The translations under genes and the position numbers were made by a program. Below are positions 23,523-35,500 of a stretch of 64,000 nt of DNA, one piece after another (the first letter of the stretch is position 1; the number at the start of each line of letters is the position of its first letter). This stretch comes from Paramacrobiotus metropolitanus (taxonomy: Eukaryota > Tardigrada > Eutardigrada > Parachela > Macrobiotidae): positions 1,240,001 through 1,304,000 of the forward strand of contig NW_026570231.1 in assembly GCF_019649055.1 (NCBI RefSeq). Direction: 5' to 3'. The notes under the pieces are model-generated. The model did not search any database, was not told where the DNA came from, and was given only the letters and a program-made list of their open reading frames with translations.

Positions 23523-26500
23523 TGTCAGAAATCGGTGGCTGTTTAGGGAATCCCACACGCCGAAGGCCCAATTCAATACAGTACGTACGAACACTACACA
23601 AGTTCGGTGCGGAATGCGTTGTTAAGGCACCTAGCCAGTTTAATCAACTAATTTACTTGTTAATGCACACATGGTATAAACTATAAACTGGTTTCAACTA
23701 CAGTAATTAATCAATAATCAACATAAACGGCACAAAAGCTACCAACTTCTGTCAAATCTTTGAAACCAAAAGAACACTCCCTGCAGTCAGCGGGAGCACC
23801 ACAACAATACGCTATCTGACTACTGAGAAAAACGCTTCGCGCTATCTGTCTCAGTGCCAGACTGCCAGTTGTGTTCCACTTCGCACTGGGATGAGACTGC
23901 AGTTGCACGGCAAACTAAAACACCCAGTCAGTCACCAGTGGCGGTAAGCTCCGTCGCCAAAACTTAACCATATGATTGATGATGATAAATATGCCGATTG
24001 CTGATAAAAAGTGAAACTTTAGCGGCAAAATGGCACTTTTAACACAAGAAATTTGCTGAATATTTTTGACAGAATGCTACCGTAGCATTTAACAGTTCTA
24101 AGACAGTAAAAACTTCATGACCTACACCCTTCACAACGCTTTCATCCAGTCATACGTAATGTAAATGTGTAAATATCTGTAGTCAGTACTGTGCTGTCGC
24201 TTTAGTCGGCACTCGGCGAGTCGGCAGCATCTCTGGAGAACAAGAGGCCAGGAGCTGCTGATGAAAGAAAAACGTGCAGTCTCACGTACGGACCATCACT
24301 GACTGGAGGGTGCGGCCCGGACCTGTACCAACGACTGAGTATAATCCCGGCCGGCAGTGGGCCGATGACGCCAAAGCGATGGCGCCAAAGGAAGCAATGT
24401 GGCCGGATAAAATCTACAACCGTGGCGATTTTGAAATCCTATTGTAGAAGTCGATACTTTTCAAGAAAACCAACACGAGGGGACGCCATGGCCACTTGAC
24501 GTACTATGGTAACGCTATCCGTGGAGAGCTGAACCGCCCGAACGTGACACCACGGCGAGGTCACGTCGATTGGAATCGAAAGGCGTATGATGCCGTTTTC
24601 CTGACATTAACGATACTGAAAATCCTGTTTAATCTGATAAAATAACTTCTGGCGGCATATATGACATATATGGCGGTAATATAATAATTTAAATGAAATA
24701 ATTTAAATAATTCGAATACGATAATTTTCGTTGACCGGGCGGATGAGCGTGGAACTGCATATATGGCCACCATGGTTCCATGCAGTTGCAAGTTTAGCGC
24801 GGGACGGAAACGGACTACTTATGAATGTCGGTAAGCGGTCATGAAGGGCGCCTTTGCATAATGGGTGGAAAATAACCGAACCGCAAGCTCCCGGAATCTC
24901 CTCTACTGATCATGATGCTTGGCACGCGGCCGGATGAACACTTTCCCACTGAGATGTAACCTGCCGCACTATCGATGTCGTCTTATACGAGTATAATTAG
25001 TGTCTGTTCGTACACTGCCGCGACTTCCACTCACGCCAGAGCAGCATTAGCACAAGGCGATCGAGCGAGACATGCAAGATCCTAGCATCTCCCAAGGACT
25101 ATTTGTTCTTAGTGTCACCGGTGGGAGCCGGCTTCTTGGCCTACAAGTAAGGACCATTCAGACCAGAATTCGAAGCCACCCGGTTTATATAATGAACTAA
25201 GAAACGCATTCAACGAAATTTCAGCTGGGAACAGGGGGAACGCTAGCAACAAAGTATCTGCGTCAACGGATCATATCAGCAAAGAAATCAGTAACCACTG
25301 GTGTCTTACTGTCTTGATAGTAATTGACATTGAGCCGTTCTACATCTATACTTTGAAGTATCCATTGTACATACAGATACTATTTATAATAAATGCATTA
25401 TTATCTTTTAATTCAATTTCAAAGCAGTAGTGTCTGGTTCATCAGTGTGATTTGAGAATCGTATTAAAGGATAGTGGTACCCAACTTTATTAAAGGCGTT
25501 TAATGTATGTAAATCACTCTGTGAATTGTGCACTTCGCGGTGTTACGAACATTGGAGTTTATGTTTATCAAAGCAAAGCGCTGCTGCATACTGCGGAATG
25601 GTGTGGAGAAGCTGACAAACATAACCATTCCGGCGTTTCCGATGTTCACTGGACTTGGATGGCCCTTCCGGTGTGACTGCGAGGTTTGGGAACGCAAGCG
25701 CAGAGCAGCTAGCTGCACATAAAATAAAATATAATATGCAGCCCGAAAGGTAGTGTAGCTACTGTATATAGGTACAATATACAATACCTAGATAATAATG
25801 TACGCCGTACACGTAATTCTTCCTCCCTTCAAGACCCTGTATCTTTCAGGCTTCAGGGAATGGCGAAAACACTAAATATAAGTAACAAAGCGATAGTCTG
25901 CATCCCCAACAAATAGACACATCCCAGACATTTATCAATTCCAGTCATGTTAATTTTTTTCGTTTGATTCATTGACATGAGGTCGTGAAGTTCTGTCGTT
26001 AAGGTAATGCTTTGCGCATTTGCCGTTTTTGGATTTTTTCGCAACCAGCGATTAAAATTATACAGACGCCGTAAGTACAAGTGCTGTACTTCAAAGTTTG
26101 CATCGCCGAACCATTTTCGGATCATCCCTAATCGGCTGCTAGCTTGATGCTCAAGACTTTCGTAAAAATATCAAGCAACATGAACCCAAGCTTCAAAAAT
26201 GTACAGAGTACGTGTTTTTGTAACTTTGGACCATATCAGTAGGATTCTATTGTGGCCGGGATTCGCGACGAGTCGGCGACCACGAGTTGTCGCAAACTCA
26301 TGATCACTTGTCAACCAAAAAAAACAGCATATTACTGTAACTGAGCACACCAAGACATACTTAATTATACATATCACAATACGAAGTGTCGCATCGCAGT
26401 TTCAGATTTTATGGACTTATGGTACAGGCATTTCTAATGTTTGCAATTACAATAATACAATTAATTTCATACCATGCCTCGATTGTTTGCGTATGTTTGT

Positions 26501-28758
26501 ATAGTATTCATCACAATGCATCATCATTAATACAACAGTTAAATTAAAATTAATTATGCAGAATTATTTAGTGGTTCAACTTTCAAGGAATTTTCACAAG
26601 TCTTTGTTATGAAGGACGAGATTGGTTAAGTACAGTATTAAGTATAGCGGCCACTATATAGATATTAGCCGTAAACGGTACTAGGTAGTTAAGAGTAGGT
26701 AGGTAACGATAAGAACCACAGAATGGAGACAGTAGATACAAGTTATGGCAGAACCTACAGTAGTGAAACGAGGGTACTGCATTAAGGCGGCCGAAAAAGA
26801 ATTCACCGGCCGAAACCGAAGGTTACTATAGTACATTTTTGCAGCGCATAAAGAATAAATTAATTAAAGAAACGTATTTGGAAACCTTTTTTTGGGTTAG
26901 TAAAGGCTAAGATTAGTTGTAAAGTACTAATAATTAGGTATCAATTATATAATTCAAATAATTTAATTTTTACATGAGCTGTGAGTGTGTGAGAGTGCAG
27001 TGAGTTTCGTGTGTTTTTCCCCGTGAACTGTGCTTACGGACGCCATGGGTCGAGTCTGCTGTTTCTCGCAACAAAAAATCAATTCGTTCGGTTTAAGCAG
27101 AAAAACGCTTTTAATACGAGCTTCATTACTCATTAGTATCCCTTTGCGTAACTTATTGAGATGACATTTTCCGAATCTAGTTTATACTAATAATTAGCGT
27201 GCTCGTAATCATAATTAGCGGGCGACGTTGGAAAAGGATCCACGGCAAGACAGAACTTCGAGCGTATGCAACTTGGAGCCGACCAGATCGAACGTTAACC
27301 TGCAGGTTTGTCTAATACGCGTATTTGCATGGTACGTAGATTATTAATACGGATGTGGAAATCTCTTCATAATTAGTTTACTGCACAAAGTTTTCCTTTA
27401 GTATTTCCGTTTGTTTTTGTGCTCTAGCTCCTCAGTTTATTAGTCTAAGTTACCGTTGAGGTGGTGAATACGAGCTCTGTCTTTAACCCTGGAGTTGAAC
27501 AGAAGGTACTGAATCAACTTGCACGTGCACGGTCATGGCTTGGTTTATCCAAATTTTACCTGCTTCCTAGTAATTACGTTTTTCGACACAACGAAACACA
27601 CATTTAGAGATGAAAAACCACACAGTTACGTTTACGTACGCAGTTTGTTTATTCCAGCTAACTTCTTGTGGTGAGAATTGGCAAAACACTTGCTTTTGGA
27701 GATTTGCTGTGTATCGTATAATATTGTTAAGTATTGTACCGTATGTTTTGTATGTACCGTATAGTACGATCTGTGAGATTGAGAATCATGAGATTCCTGA
27801 TCATTTCTGGCGTTCACTAAATATTGAGGCTTTTGTCATTTGTTCGTTTTTTCGTTTTCATTAAAACGAGAATTGTTTGCCAGGTTGCTAACTTCTCGGT
27901 GTTCCCAACCGGGATATGGTACACAATACACAGTACTAGCTAGTATGAGGCAGGAAGACGATGTGCGATGCAGGAATGTGTATGGTGTATGGCGAGCATG
28001 AACATTTTGAGACACCGTGAAGGCGTAAACAAAGTCCGGTGTTTTTTCCTTGATAATTCTACGCGCGTTGCACATGCTTTTGTTCCTGTTTGTCTCCCCA
28101 AATTGCTTCGTGTTTCTTACGTCATACCAGTCTATCATAAGTAAGATGATTATGGATTTGTCTGTGTGCATAGAGAGCAGTTATCATAATGACAGAGAGC
28201 AGTTTAATATCATGACTTTTCATAGGGCTCCTAGCAGGAAATATACCGAGTAGGCGAGTGCAGATAAAAAATACTTATATAAATGTTTATAGAATTGTTG
28301 ATATTAATTGGATCATTGTTGACTGCTACAATATTAACTGTTTTCAAAATTAACAGTCTGTTATAGACTATTCTGTTAAAACATTAACAATGTAAGTCCA
28401 GTACTACACACCACCAAAGTGCTACTACCGATGCGTTGTACCCATGGTTTTACTTTGAAGTAACTATGAGTAACACCCGTACGTTGAAATGAGTTGCAAG
28501 GGATTAATTTGGCGTTACTGCTGCATGTACGTCTGCAGCATTCACATCCCTACTCATCCAATGTAGTCTTATATTTTCATGGAATTCTGTATAATTTTTA
28601 GGTATATGTGCACAATACGATGCTATATTCCCTTTGCAGGTGCGAAGGAAAAACACTTTTCGAATAAAGGCTGGGCTTGCAGGGAAAGTCCAGAGCAATA
28701 TTCTTATACGCTATATGAATCTCTGCTGAAGGTGGCTAATTGTAAGCCAAAACAAGAA
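23523..28758. other. 5.2-kb gene-poor region between the two PHD-SAM genes
   Basis: No intact gene can be supported. A more GC-rich stretch at about 24180-25150 has long coding-like readings broken by stops (listed separately). A small frame at 25853-26125 (-), 90 codons with a hydrophobic C-terminus, has no recognisable family. An ATG in good context at 27045 opens a 39-codon frame to 27164 (+) after a GT-rich leader; it could be a small peptide or an upstream exon. The middle and right parts are AT-rich with no clear repeats. The two ends should carry the promoters of the divergent paralogues. Confidence 0.45.
24270..24840 (+). pseudogene. Possible degraded coding sequence, family unknown
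   Basis: From about 24285 the + strand reads as one frame (…TDWRVRPGPVPTTEYNPG…DKIYNRGDFEILL). It meets one TAG at about 24447 and continues in the same frame (KSILFKKTNTRGRHGHLTYY…DWNRKAYDAV). A second readable stretch (FVDRADERGTAYMATMVPCS) lies at about 24727-24830. Base composition is clearly more GC-rich than the surroundings. This looks like a decayed gene or transposon fragment. I recognise no domain, and chance cannot be excluded. Confidence 0.3.
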
Positions 28759-31585
28759 ATGGAAGTGACCCAACGAAAAAGTAGCCGAAAGGTAATAACG
28801 GTGATGAAGTTCAGTGTAAAATTGTTCGAGATGTTTCAGCTGTGTGGAAAGATCAGTGGATAAAATCTGTGCACAGCATAATCTGTTGCTTAATGGGTCT
28901 CTTTCTCAGACAAGTAACTTGTAGGGCAACAAATGAAAGCCGCCGCGGAAAACTCCAGAGTAAAGGTGTAACTGTAGACATTTTAAAGTCACGTCTGCTG
29001 TCTTTAGCAGATGGCAGAGCGCTTAAAATGGAGGTGGTATCTTCCTTACTCGTACCAATTGTCAAACTATAACGCTGCTTACACGTTAGAAAAACGGGAG
29101 ATCGAGCTCTACTGTGCTTTTCCGAATCTTCCGGTTTCTGCTTTTATTCTTGTTTAATTCTCGTTTTACAACTCGGAAGTGTCAGTCACTCCTGGGGTAA
29201 TAAATACGGTAGACGTTTCATTGTACGTACAACATACTGCCAGAGTTATTTGGTTCTAAATTCTTTTTAAATTATAATTTCGTGTTGGATTATTCGAAAT
29301 CTTTGTGATACCAGTATCTTTGTGATAGCAGTTTTGGGATCTAACACAAGTATTTTCTCTGTGCTTTTATAAACAAGGCAGGATGATTTAAAAATAAAAG
29401 TTTTATCTCCTTCTTTTTTGTTATTTATGTACTGTCAAAGCATGTTTTCTGATAAAATTTTTACAAGTAGTACTTTTAAATCAAGATTTGCAATTGGCAC
29501 GTAAAGGAATAAGATGTCATTAATTTTTTAGCCTGTGCCAAAAGCTTTGCCACCGGGCTATGTGGATCCACGATATGCCAAGCAGTTCATGGCAGATATG
29601 GAGAAGCAAGATCAGCTGATGGCCCCTCTGCAAACACCGGCCAGGCGCAGCCGTGTAGTTGTGCGCCGGCGAGTAGTCGTACGGAGATCAGCTGCACAAA
29701 CCCATCTTCCCAAGCAGCCGGCACCTACCACAATGCCGTGTTTTATATGCAGAAAGGCTTTTTTGCCGGAAGATCTCGAACGCTGCGAGAATTTGAACTG
29801 CACTTCCGCTGGTACGTGTTTCAACAGTTTTGGTCGCTTTAACTGAGTAATGTACCATAAAATTATCATATTACTGTTATCAGTCTCAAAAACTTGTTAA
29901 GTATTGCTCTATGGAATCACATGCTACATATTGACGATACTGTAACTGAAATTCGGAAGTGCTAATTTCGGATGAATTGACGTTGAAGCCGTTGTAATAA
30001 GTATACGGATATAATTATATTCGTAATAAATATAGACTGTATGCTATTCGGCATTTTGTTTTGAATGCTTATACTGCACAATGCCTGTTCTCTTAAGATT
30101 GCCGTGCAGCAGTCATTGCCAAAAGCCGCAAAAATTCGTATTAATTTGTGTCTTTGTATGGTAGCTTGTGGTACATGCAAGCATATTGTTCCGGCCACAG
30201 CTGAAAGATTCGCTCATAATGGAATTCCCCGTTATATCTGTCTGAAATGCGTTCGATGTGGGTTTTGTGGGAAATTCACGGACTGGACTTCGCGGGTAAA
30301 TTGGAAAATTACTTTAGTTAATCTTCTTTTGGTGCCTTTACGTGGCACTCATATGCAGTCATGAACTTGAAGTGTAGCTAAACTTCTGATTTGCAGGAAA
30401 TTTTGCGATGCTCAAAATGTGCTGTCAGCGTCATCCATCTCAGTTGTTTCCGGACATTGAATATTGGCTCCGAGGATTTTCTACGTATGTATCGTGACGT
30501 CCAACCGGCAAAATGTTTTACATACTGCAAAATATTTTGTATGGAAATCGTTATTTTGTGCAGACTGGACATGTACGGATTGTAACTTCAGCATCATGAA
30601 AAAGTTCATCGGGTGGAATGTGGACAAGGCTACAACAACATCGGATATCGCGTTGCCTCAGCAGAAAACTACCGGTAGGGTCGTTGCTTTACCTCAGAGG
30701 TGGAATTGCGTGCGGTGATTTGAGAACGTTATCGTTTTAGGAAACACTCTGAACTCATGTGTTCCGGAGAAATCGGTCGCCAAACTCGTGCCCTCTCAAA
30801 GGTACTGATATGAGCTATAGTGGATTATATAGGGATTAGGGATTCGACAGACAACCAACAAAACTATACTTAATGTTACTCATCTTCGTAAAAACAATAG
30901 AATTAATTAATATCGTATATTGTAAGATGTTAGTCGAATATTGATGGCATACGATTTTGATTCTAGCGAATTTTTTTCGCTCTAGCATGGCGAGTGAGGC
31001 GGAGGTGTCTCGACAATTGGTTCGTGATCTCTTTCTACCCGTATCTGACAGCAGTGCCATTAAGGTCTCAGAAGAAAAGCGCAAAAAGAAAAGAAAACTG
31101 AAATCTGTCGAAAAACCGTTTTTGTCTGGTGCGACTAACGCGAAAGCAGTCTGCCGAGAAACAGCAAAATGCAAATGGACGATCGAGCAATGCGTACAGC
31201 ACTTTGGACAGTTTATGCCAGAATTTGGAGCGGTTATTGAAAAGCATGTAAGATTTGAGCAGCTTCTGCAAATTATTTTGAATTTTTTAACATTCATATG
31301 TCTAATTTCGGATGCTTAAATAAATTTCTTTTGCTGTTACATTTTTTACTGTTACGCATTAATGATCTCAAGTTCGTCGTTTTCATAGACAGTTGCTCCT
31401 GTTGCTTTTTTATTTCTTCCGGTTTGCCGATGTTACGAATACAGAGATAATGATTTGCAGGACTTGACTGGTGCCGCTTTGTATCTCATTCAACGGAATG
31501 ACTGCGTAACGAAACTGGGACTTCCGGTTGGGATTGCCGTAAAATTTCATGCCAGGATTTGCGAATGGCGCGGAAGTCATTTCTA
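28759..31585 (+). CDS. Tandem PHD finger plus SAM domain protein, paralogue B (363 aa)
   Basis: Eight exons: 28759-28791, 29532-29811, 30165-30295, 30397-30484, 30564-30674, 30741-30801, 30986-31247, 31460-31585. Intron phases 0,1,0,1,1,2,0 are identical to paralogue A, and the last exons of both are 126 nt. The first coding exons of both end in SSRK. PHD1 has CFIC (residues 81-84) and CENLNC, then ACGTC where A has AHADC, so the zinc-binding His is replaced by Cys. PHD2 has CGFC, CSKC, HLSC and CTDC. The C-terminal SAM is clear: KWTIEQCVQHF, then LTGAALYLIQRNDCVTKLGL and VGIAVKFHARI. A basic KRKKKRKLK stretch may be a nuclear signal. The start is inferred by matching A's exon 1; an upstream non-coding exon or earlier ATG is possible. 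Confidence 0.82.
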
Positions 31586-32578
31586 GTTCCAGTTACTGTT
31601 CATAAGATACTCTTTGGTAGAGGATGTTTCCGGGTGTACAGTTTTGACAGTAACGCTTCTAGCACATATCGGTGCGGTTGTTTAAATTTGGTGCTTTCGT
31701 TTACATAGTAAAACGATGCCGTTCCCGTTTTTCTGTCTTCTGAGGTCAATATTAGAACGGTTTGCTTTATATTATATGTTGGCACAGATTTTTCGGGATA
31801 TTTTTTTGGTACTTCAATAATACCGATCGAGGTACTTGTTCTTTACGTGCACTTGCAGTTTATAAAGCGTTTTGAATGCGGATCGCTTCTGTAATGGTGT
31901 GCAGTTTCTGTTCATTTAAAATCGTATTATTTTCTTGAGTTCGCTGCAAAAATGGTGGAAATTAAACCTCCTGCGATGCGGAAATGTCCGAACACGTTGG
32001 CAATGTATCGCCCAGCTGCCGGCACTTTTTGCTTAATTATTTGTCGATACTTATTGTTAATTATAGATACTTTACTTGATAATTACTTAACTTTACTTTA
32101 TAATTAACTTAATTTATAATTAATAAATTTATAATTAATAATATTATTAATATGTAATACTTTACTCAATAATTAATTCTGCGTATTGTACAATTAATTA
32201 TATACCTGACCGTTTTCTTCGTTAAGGCGTTGACAGTTAACACATGGCCATTCAGTGTTTGCACACAGAGTGCAGATATGTGTTTACGTAAGTTACGTTT
32301 ATCTGTTAATGTTAATTTATGTTTTGAAGGGACGCTGCCCCGTTACGTAAAATAGCGAATATAAATCAAACTACGCGTTTTATAGCGTGGTATTTGCACA
32401 TTAGCAGAGGCTGAAGTAAAGAAAGAACACTAAGCAAAAACGGAGTCTGTACATCAGCAAAGGCTAACGAAATACGAAACGGAAATGACAAAAACTGCGA
32501 AATAGATCTGTACAACTATACATTATTACCCAGAAAAAAATCAGCAGAGCTTGATCAAAAATCAAACAATAACGAAAA
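31586..32578. other. Convergent intergenic, AT-rich core
   Basis: 993 bp between converging genes. The segment 32040-32200 is nearly pure A/T, made of reiterated TAATTA/TTTATAATTAA words. It is low complexity rather than a defined repeat. No gene seen. Confidence 0.5.
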
Positions 32579-35500
32579 TCACGAGCTCTTAGCCTTTCTC
32601 GGGGCTCCCCGTCGCAGGGTGCTGGTGCTCGCATTGGAATTATTCCTCTTCTTAATAATCCATAGTGTTTCACCAGCGGTGTTTCCATCTTTATCGACCA
32701 TATCGGTCGACATACTGCCATCCTCAGCGTTAGGACCCGCTTCTTCTATTTTCTCTGCTGTCGTTTTCTCTGGAGACACAGGCTCCTGTGTACTTACGGG
32801 GATGTTAGCTCGTGAATGTCCAGCATTATTTGCTGCCTCCTTTGTCACAGATTTCTTCCCTCTTTTCGCTTTGGCTCGGGTCGGGTCTTTGGCTTTCTTT
32901 TTTGTAGTTTTTGTCTTTTTGGCTGGTGGTTCGCCATCAGTTTCAGCTTTCCGTTTTCCGGTATTCTTTGTCGGCGAGATAGCTGTACGTTCTTTCTTCA
33001 TACCATGTTCTCGCTGCATGTGTGTACATAAGGCTTGATAATTGTTTTGTTTGGCAAAACTGCAACCTTGTATGGGACACACGAAGATGAAAGTAGGATT
33101 AGGGTGTGTTTTTTGGTGTGCTTCCAGGACATGATTGCGCATATGCAGTAATACAGTATTGGAAAATCCACAGCCCGGCACAGGACACCAGAAGCTTCCA
33201 GATTTCTAACAGAACGTTTTAAATTTCAGTCTAAAAGTTTTACTCAAACTTTTACATCCGTGACCAAGGAAGGGTTGCAGATGTTCAACTTACGTAAGGG
33301 CGTCCGACTATCTGCACGGGGGTGTGGCACTGATCACCTGCGGCACTTTCCTACAAGCAAAATGCAAAACGATACTCTTCTACATTCAGTCACTGCAATT
33401 CCAACAAAAAATTACCTTAGTTAATGAAACATTGGCGGGATGCAGCAGACCACTATCATCCGGCTCAGCATGCACGGACTCCACATGGTAATACAAAGGT
33501 TTAGGCGGCCAAATACATTCGTACGTGCAGTCTTTCATTGGACAGGTAACGACAATCGGCTGTCTACGATCCACACTAGTGTGATAGTGCGCGTAATGCC
33601 TCAACAGTTGGGTTTTGTCCGCTCCACTAAAAGGAGGTTTCGTGCAACCTGGGAATAAACACTGCAACTGGAATGGTTTGACAAGCGTTCCCGGATGCAG
33701 AACCTGCAATTATAAAACCAACAAAATGCAAATACCGTAACAACTGGAGGAAGACGAAAAAAGACACGTGCCAAAACCAACTTTTATCATAAAAAATCAA
33801 TAGTACCAGTTATCTTTATAAGAAATAATTATTCATTAGTATTCACTCACGTCTTCGACACCGCTGACACGCAACTGTTCTTCTGATTTTACAGGATCAC
33901 CGGACGTCAATGTTTCTGCTTCAGCCTCTCCACCTACAGCATTTCCAGAAACTGCAGACGCCTCATCGGTTGCGTTTATCGGAGCAAGTTGTCCTGCTGC
34001 CATATCCGCCAGGGCATATTCGGGATGGCTTCTTTTAATATGTCTCCAGATGTTGGTTGAAGCCTGCTGCTTGGGCTGCTGCAACGTGGCGTTAGTAATG
34101 AAAGTACAACCCTCCACAGGACAGAGAAAATGAAATTCAGGATTTGGGTGGGTATAACGGTGCTGCTTCCAAAAATGCCGCTTCATCAGCACCGTGCTAG
34201 TAGCGATAAAGTCCTGCTTAGGACAGTCTTCAACCGGACATCTCAACGGGTCCACGATCATCTAATTTCACACAAAAGCTTATAAATTCGATTTCAATCT
34301 AAAATATCTATATCCAAAAGCAAAAACTTAGTGCGAAGTGAAGGACGAGATACCAACTATCCAAATAGGTATAATATCTACAGCATGTTGACGAATACGA
34401 TATCCCTAGTTGGAAGGCTGAGCAAATACTCGACGTTTCATAACTAAGTTCAAAAAAACCATTGATTATCAGCTTACATTGGCAGAACCTTTCATAAATA
34501 TTTTCGTTCCAAACTCTAGTGGCGCCTCAGAATCCATTTCGTCCGTCTTCGTCTGCTCAGTGGCATCAGCCACAACCGACTCTTCTGATGGCATCTACAA
34601 ACAGAAATTACCACAAGTAACAAAAGGTCAACAAAATGTCTAAAAATTCGAAAAAGCAGCGTAACAAACCTAGACTGCACTCTGATGATTACTGAACAAA
34701 AGTGAAAAAAGCAATGGTTCTCACCAACACGTCTTCCACAGGCTCGGTTGTTTCAGATGGTTGTTCCCCGGTATGATGCACCAACTGCGCCTCATTATTG
34801 GCGATATCATCACCAATTTCGCCGTCAGAGAATATCATTCCCGGTTCGGTAACAGTTGGCACGGCCATGCCGTCTACTTCAGCCGATGTAGTCTGCAGTT
34901 TTCCTGCATCCTCCATTGGAACTAGTGGTACAGCTAGGAACATTTCCGAATGGTCGGCCTTCATATGCTTGTACACTCGAAAATTCCCCACTTCGGAACT
35001 ATAATTGCAACCCTGTAAAATAATCCCCTAAAATTTCTGCAATATTCAAAGCGTTACTTTTATCACAACAAACTTTTATCTTAAGAAAATCGTATTTAAT
35101 TTAGACATCAATAATACTGGTAATCTTTCTACGGAAATATTAATTATTTATAATAACCCTCCAGATGTAAGGATTTCGTAAAGCAAAAACTACCTCCACA
35201 GGGCAGCAGTAAATAAAGTATGGGTTTGGATGTGTAAAACTGTGCAGTTTCTCGAAATGCTCCACCAGTTTCTTCATGCTGCTGTATTTAAAGAGGACTG
35301 TGCCCGCCTGGCATACCGGTAGAGGACATCTCAAGCCAAGCTTCTCCATCTGCAAATTAAAGATACATCCTGATTATTCATGTAAATTACACAACATAGC
35401 GGTCGTCTCGACTCCCGTTGTGTAAGTGGAGTACATACACTAATCGTGCCCAAAATAGGAACCGGGGTTCTTTTGATTTCGCTAGGTAAGACATCAATGT

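Noticed and set aside
25853-26125. A 90-codon minus-strand frame with hydrophobic C-terminus
   Set aside because: ATG present but no family, no neighbours, no splice support; left in the intergenic description only.
27045-27164. A 39-codon frame in good start context (MGRVCCFSQQK…)
   Set aside because: Too short to support as a gene; could be a first exon or uORF, but no downstream exon could be joined.
32040-32200. Possible origin or regulatory element in an A/T-only tract
   Set aside because: Simple low-complexity sequence without defined repeats; no basis for a function.
32619-33038. A 139-codon hydrophobic plus-strand frame
   Set aside because: Antisense of the Lys/Glu-rich tail of the zinc-finger gene; hydrophobicity arises from the complementary codons.
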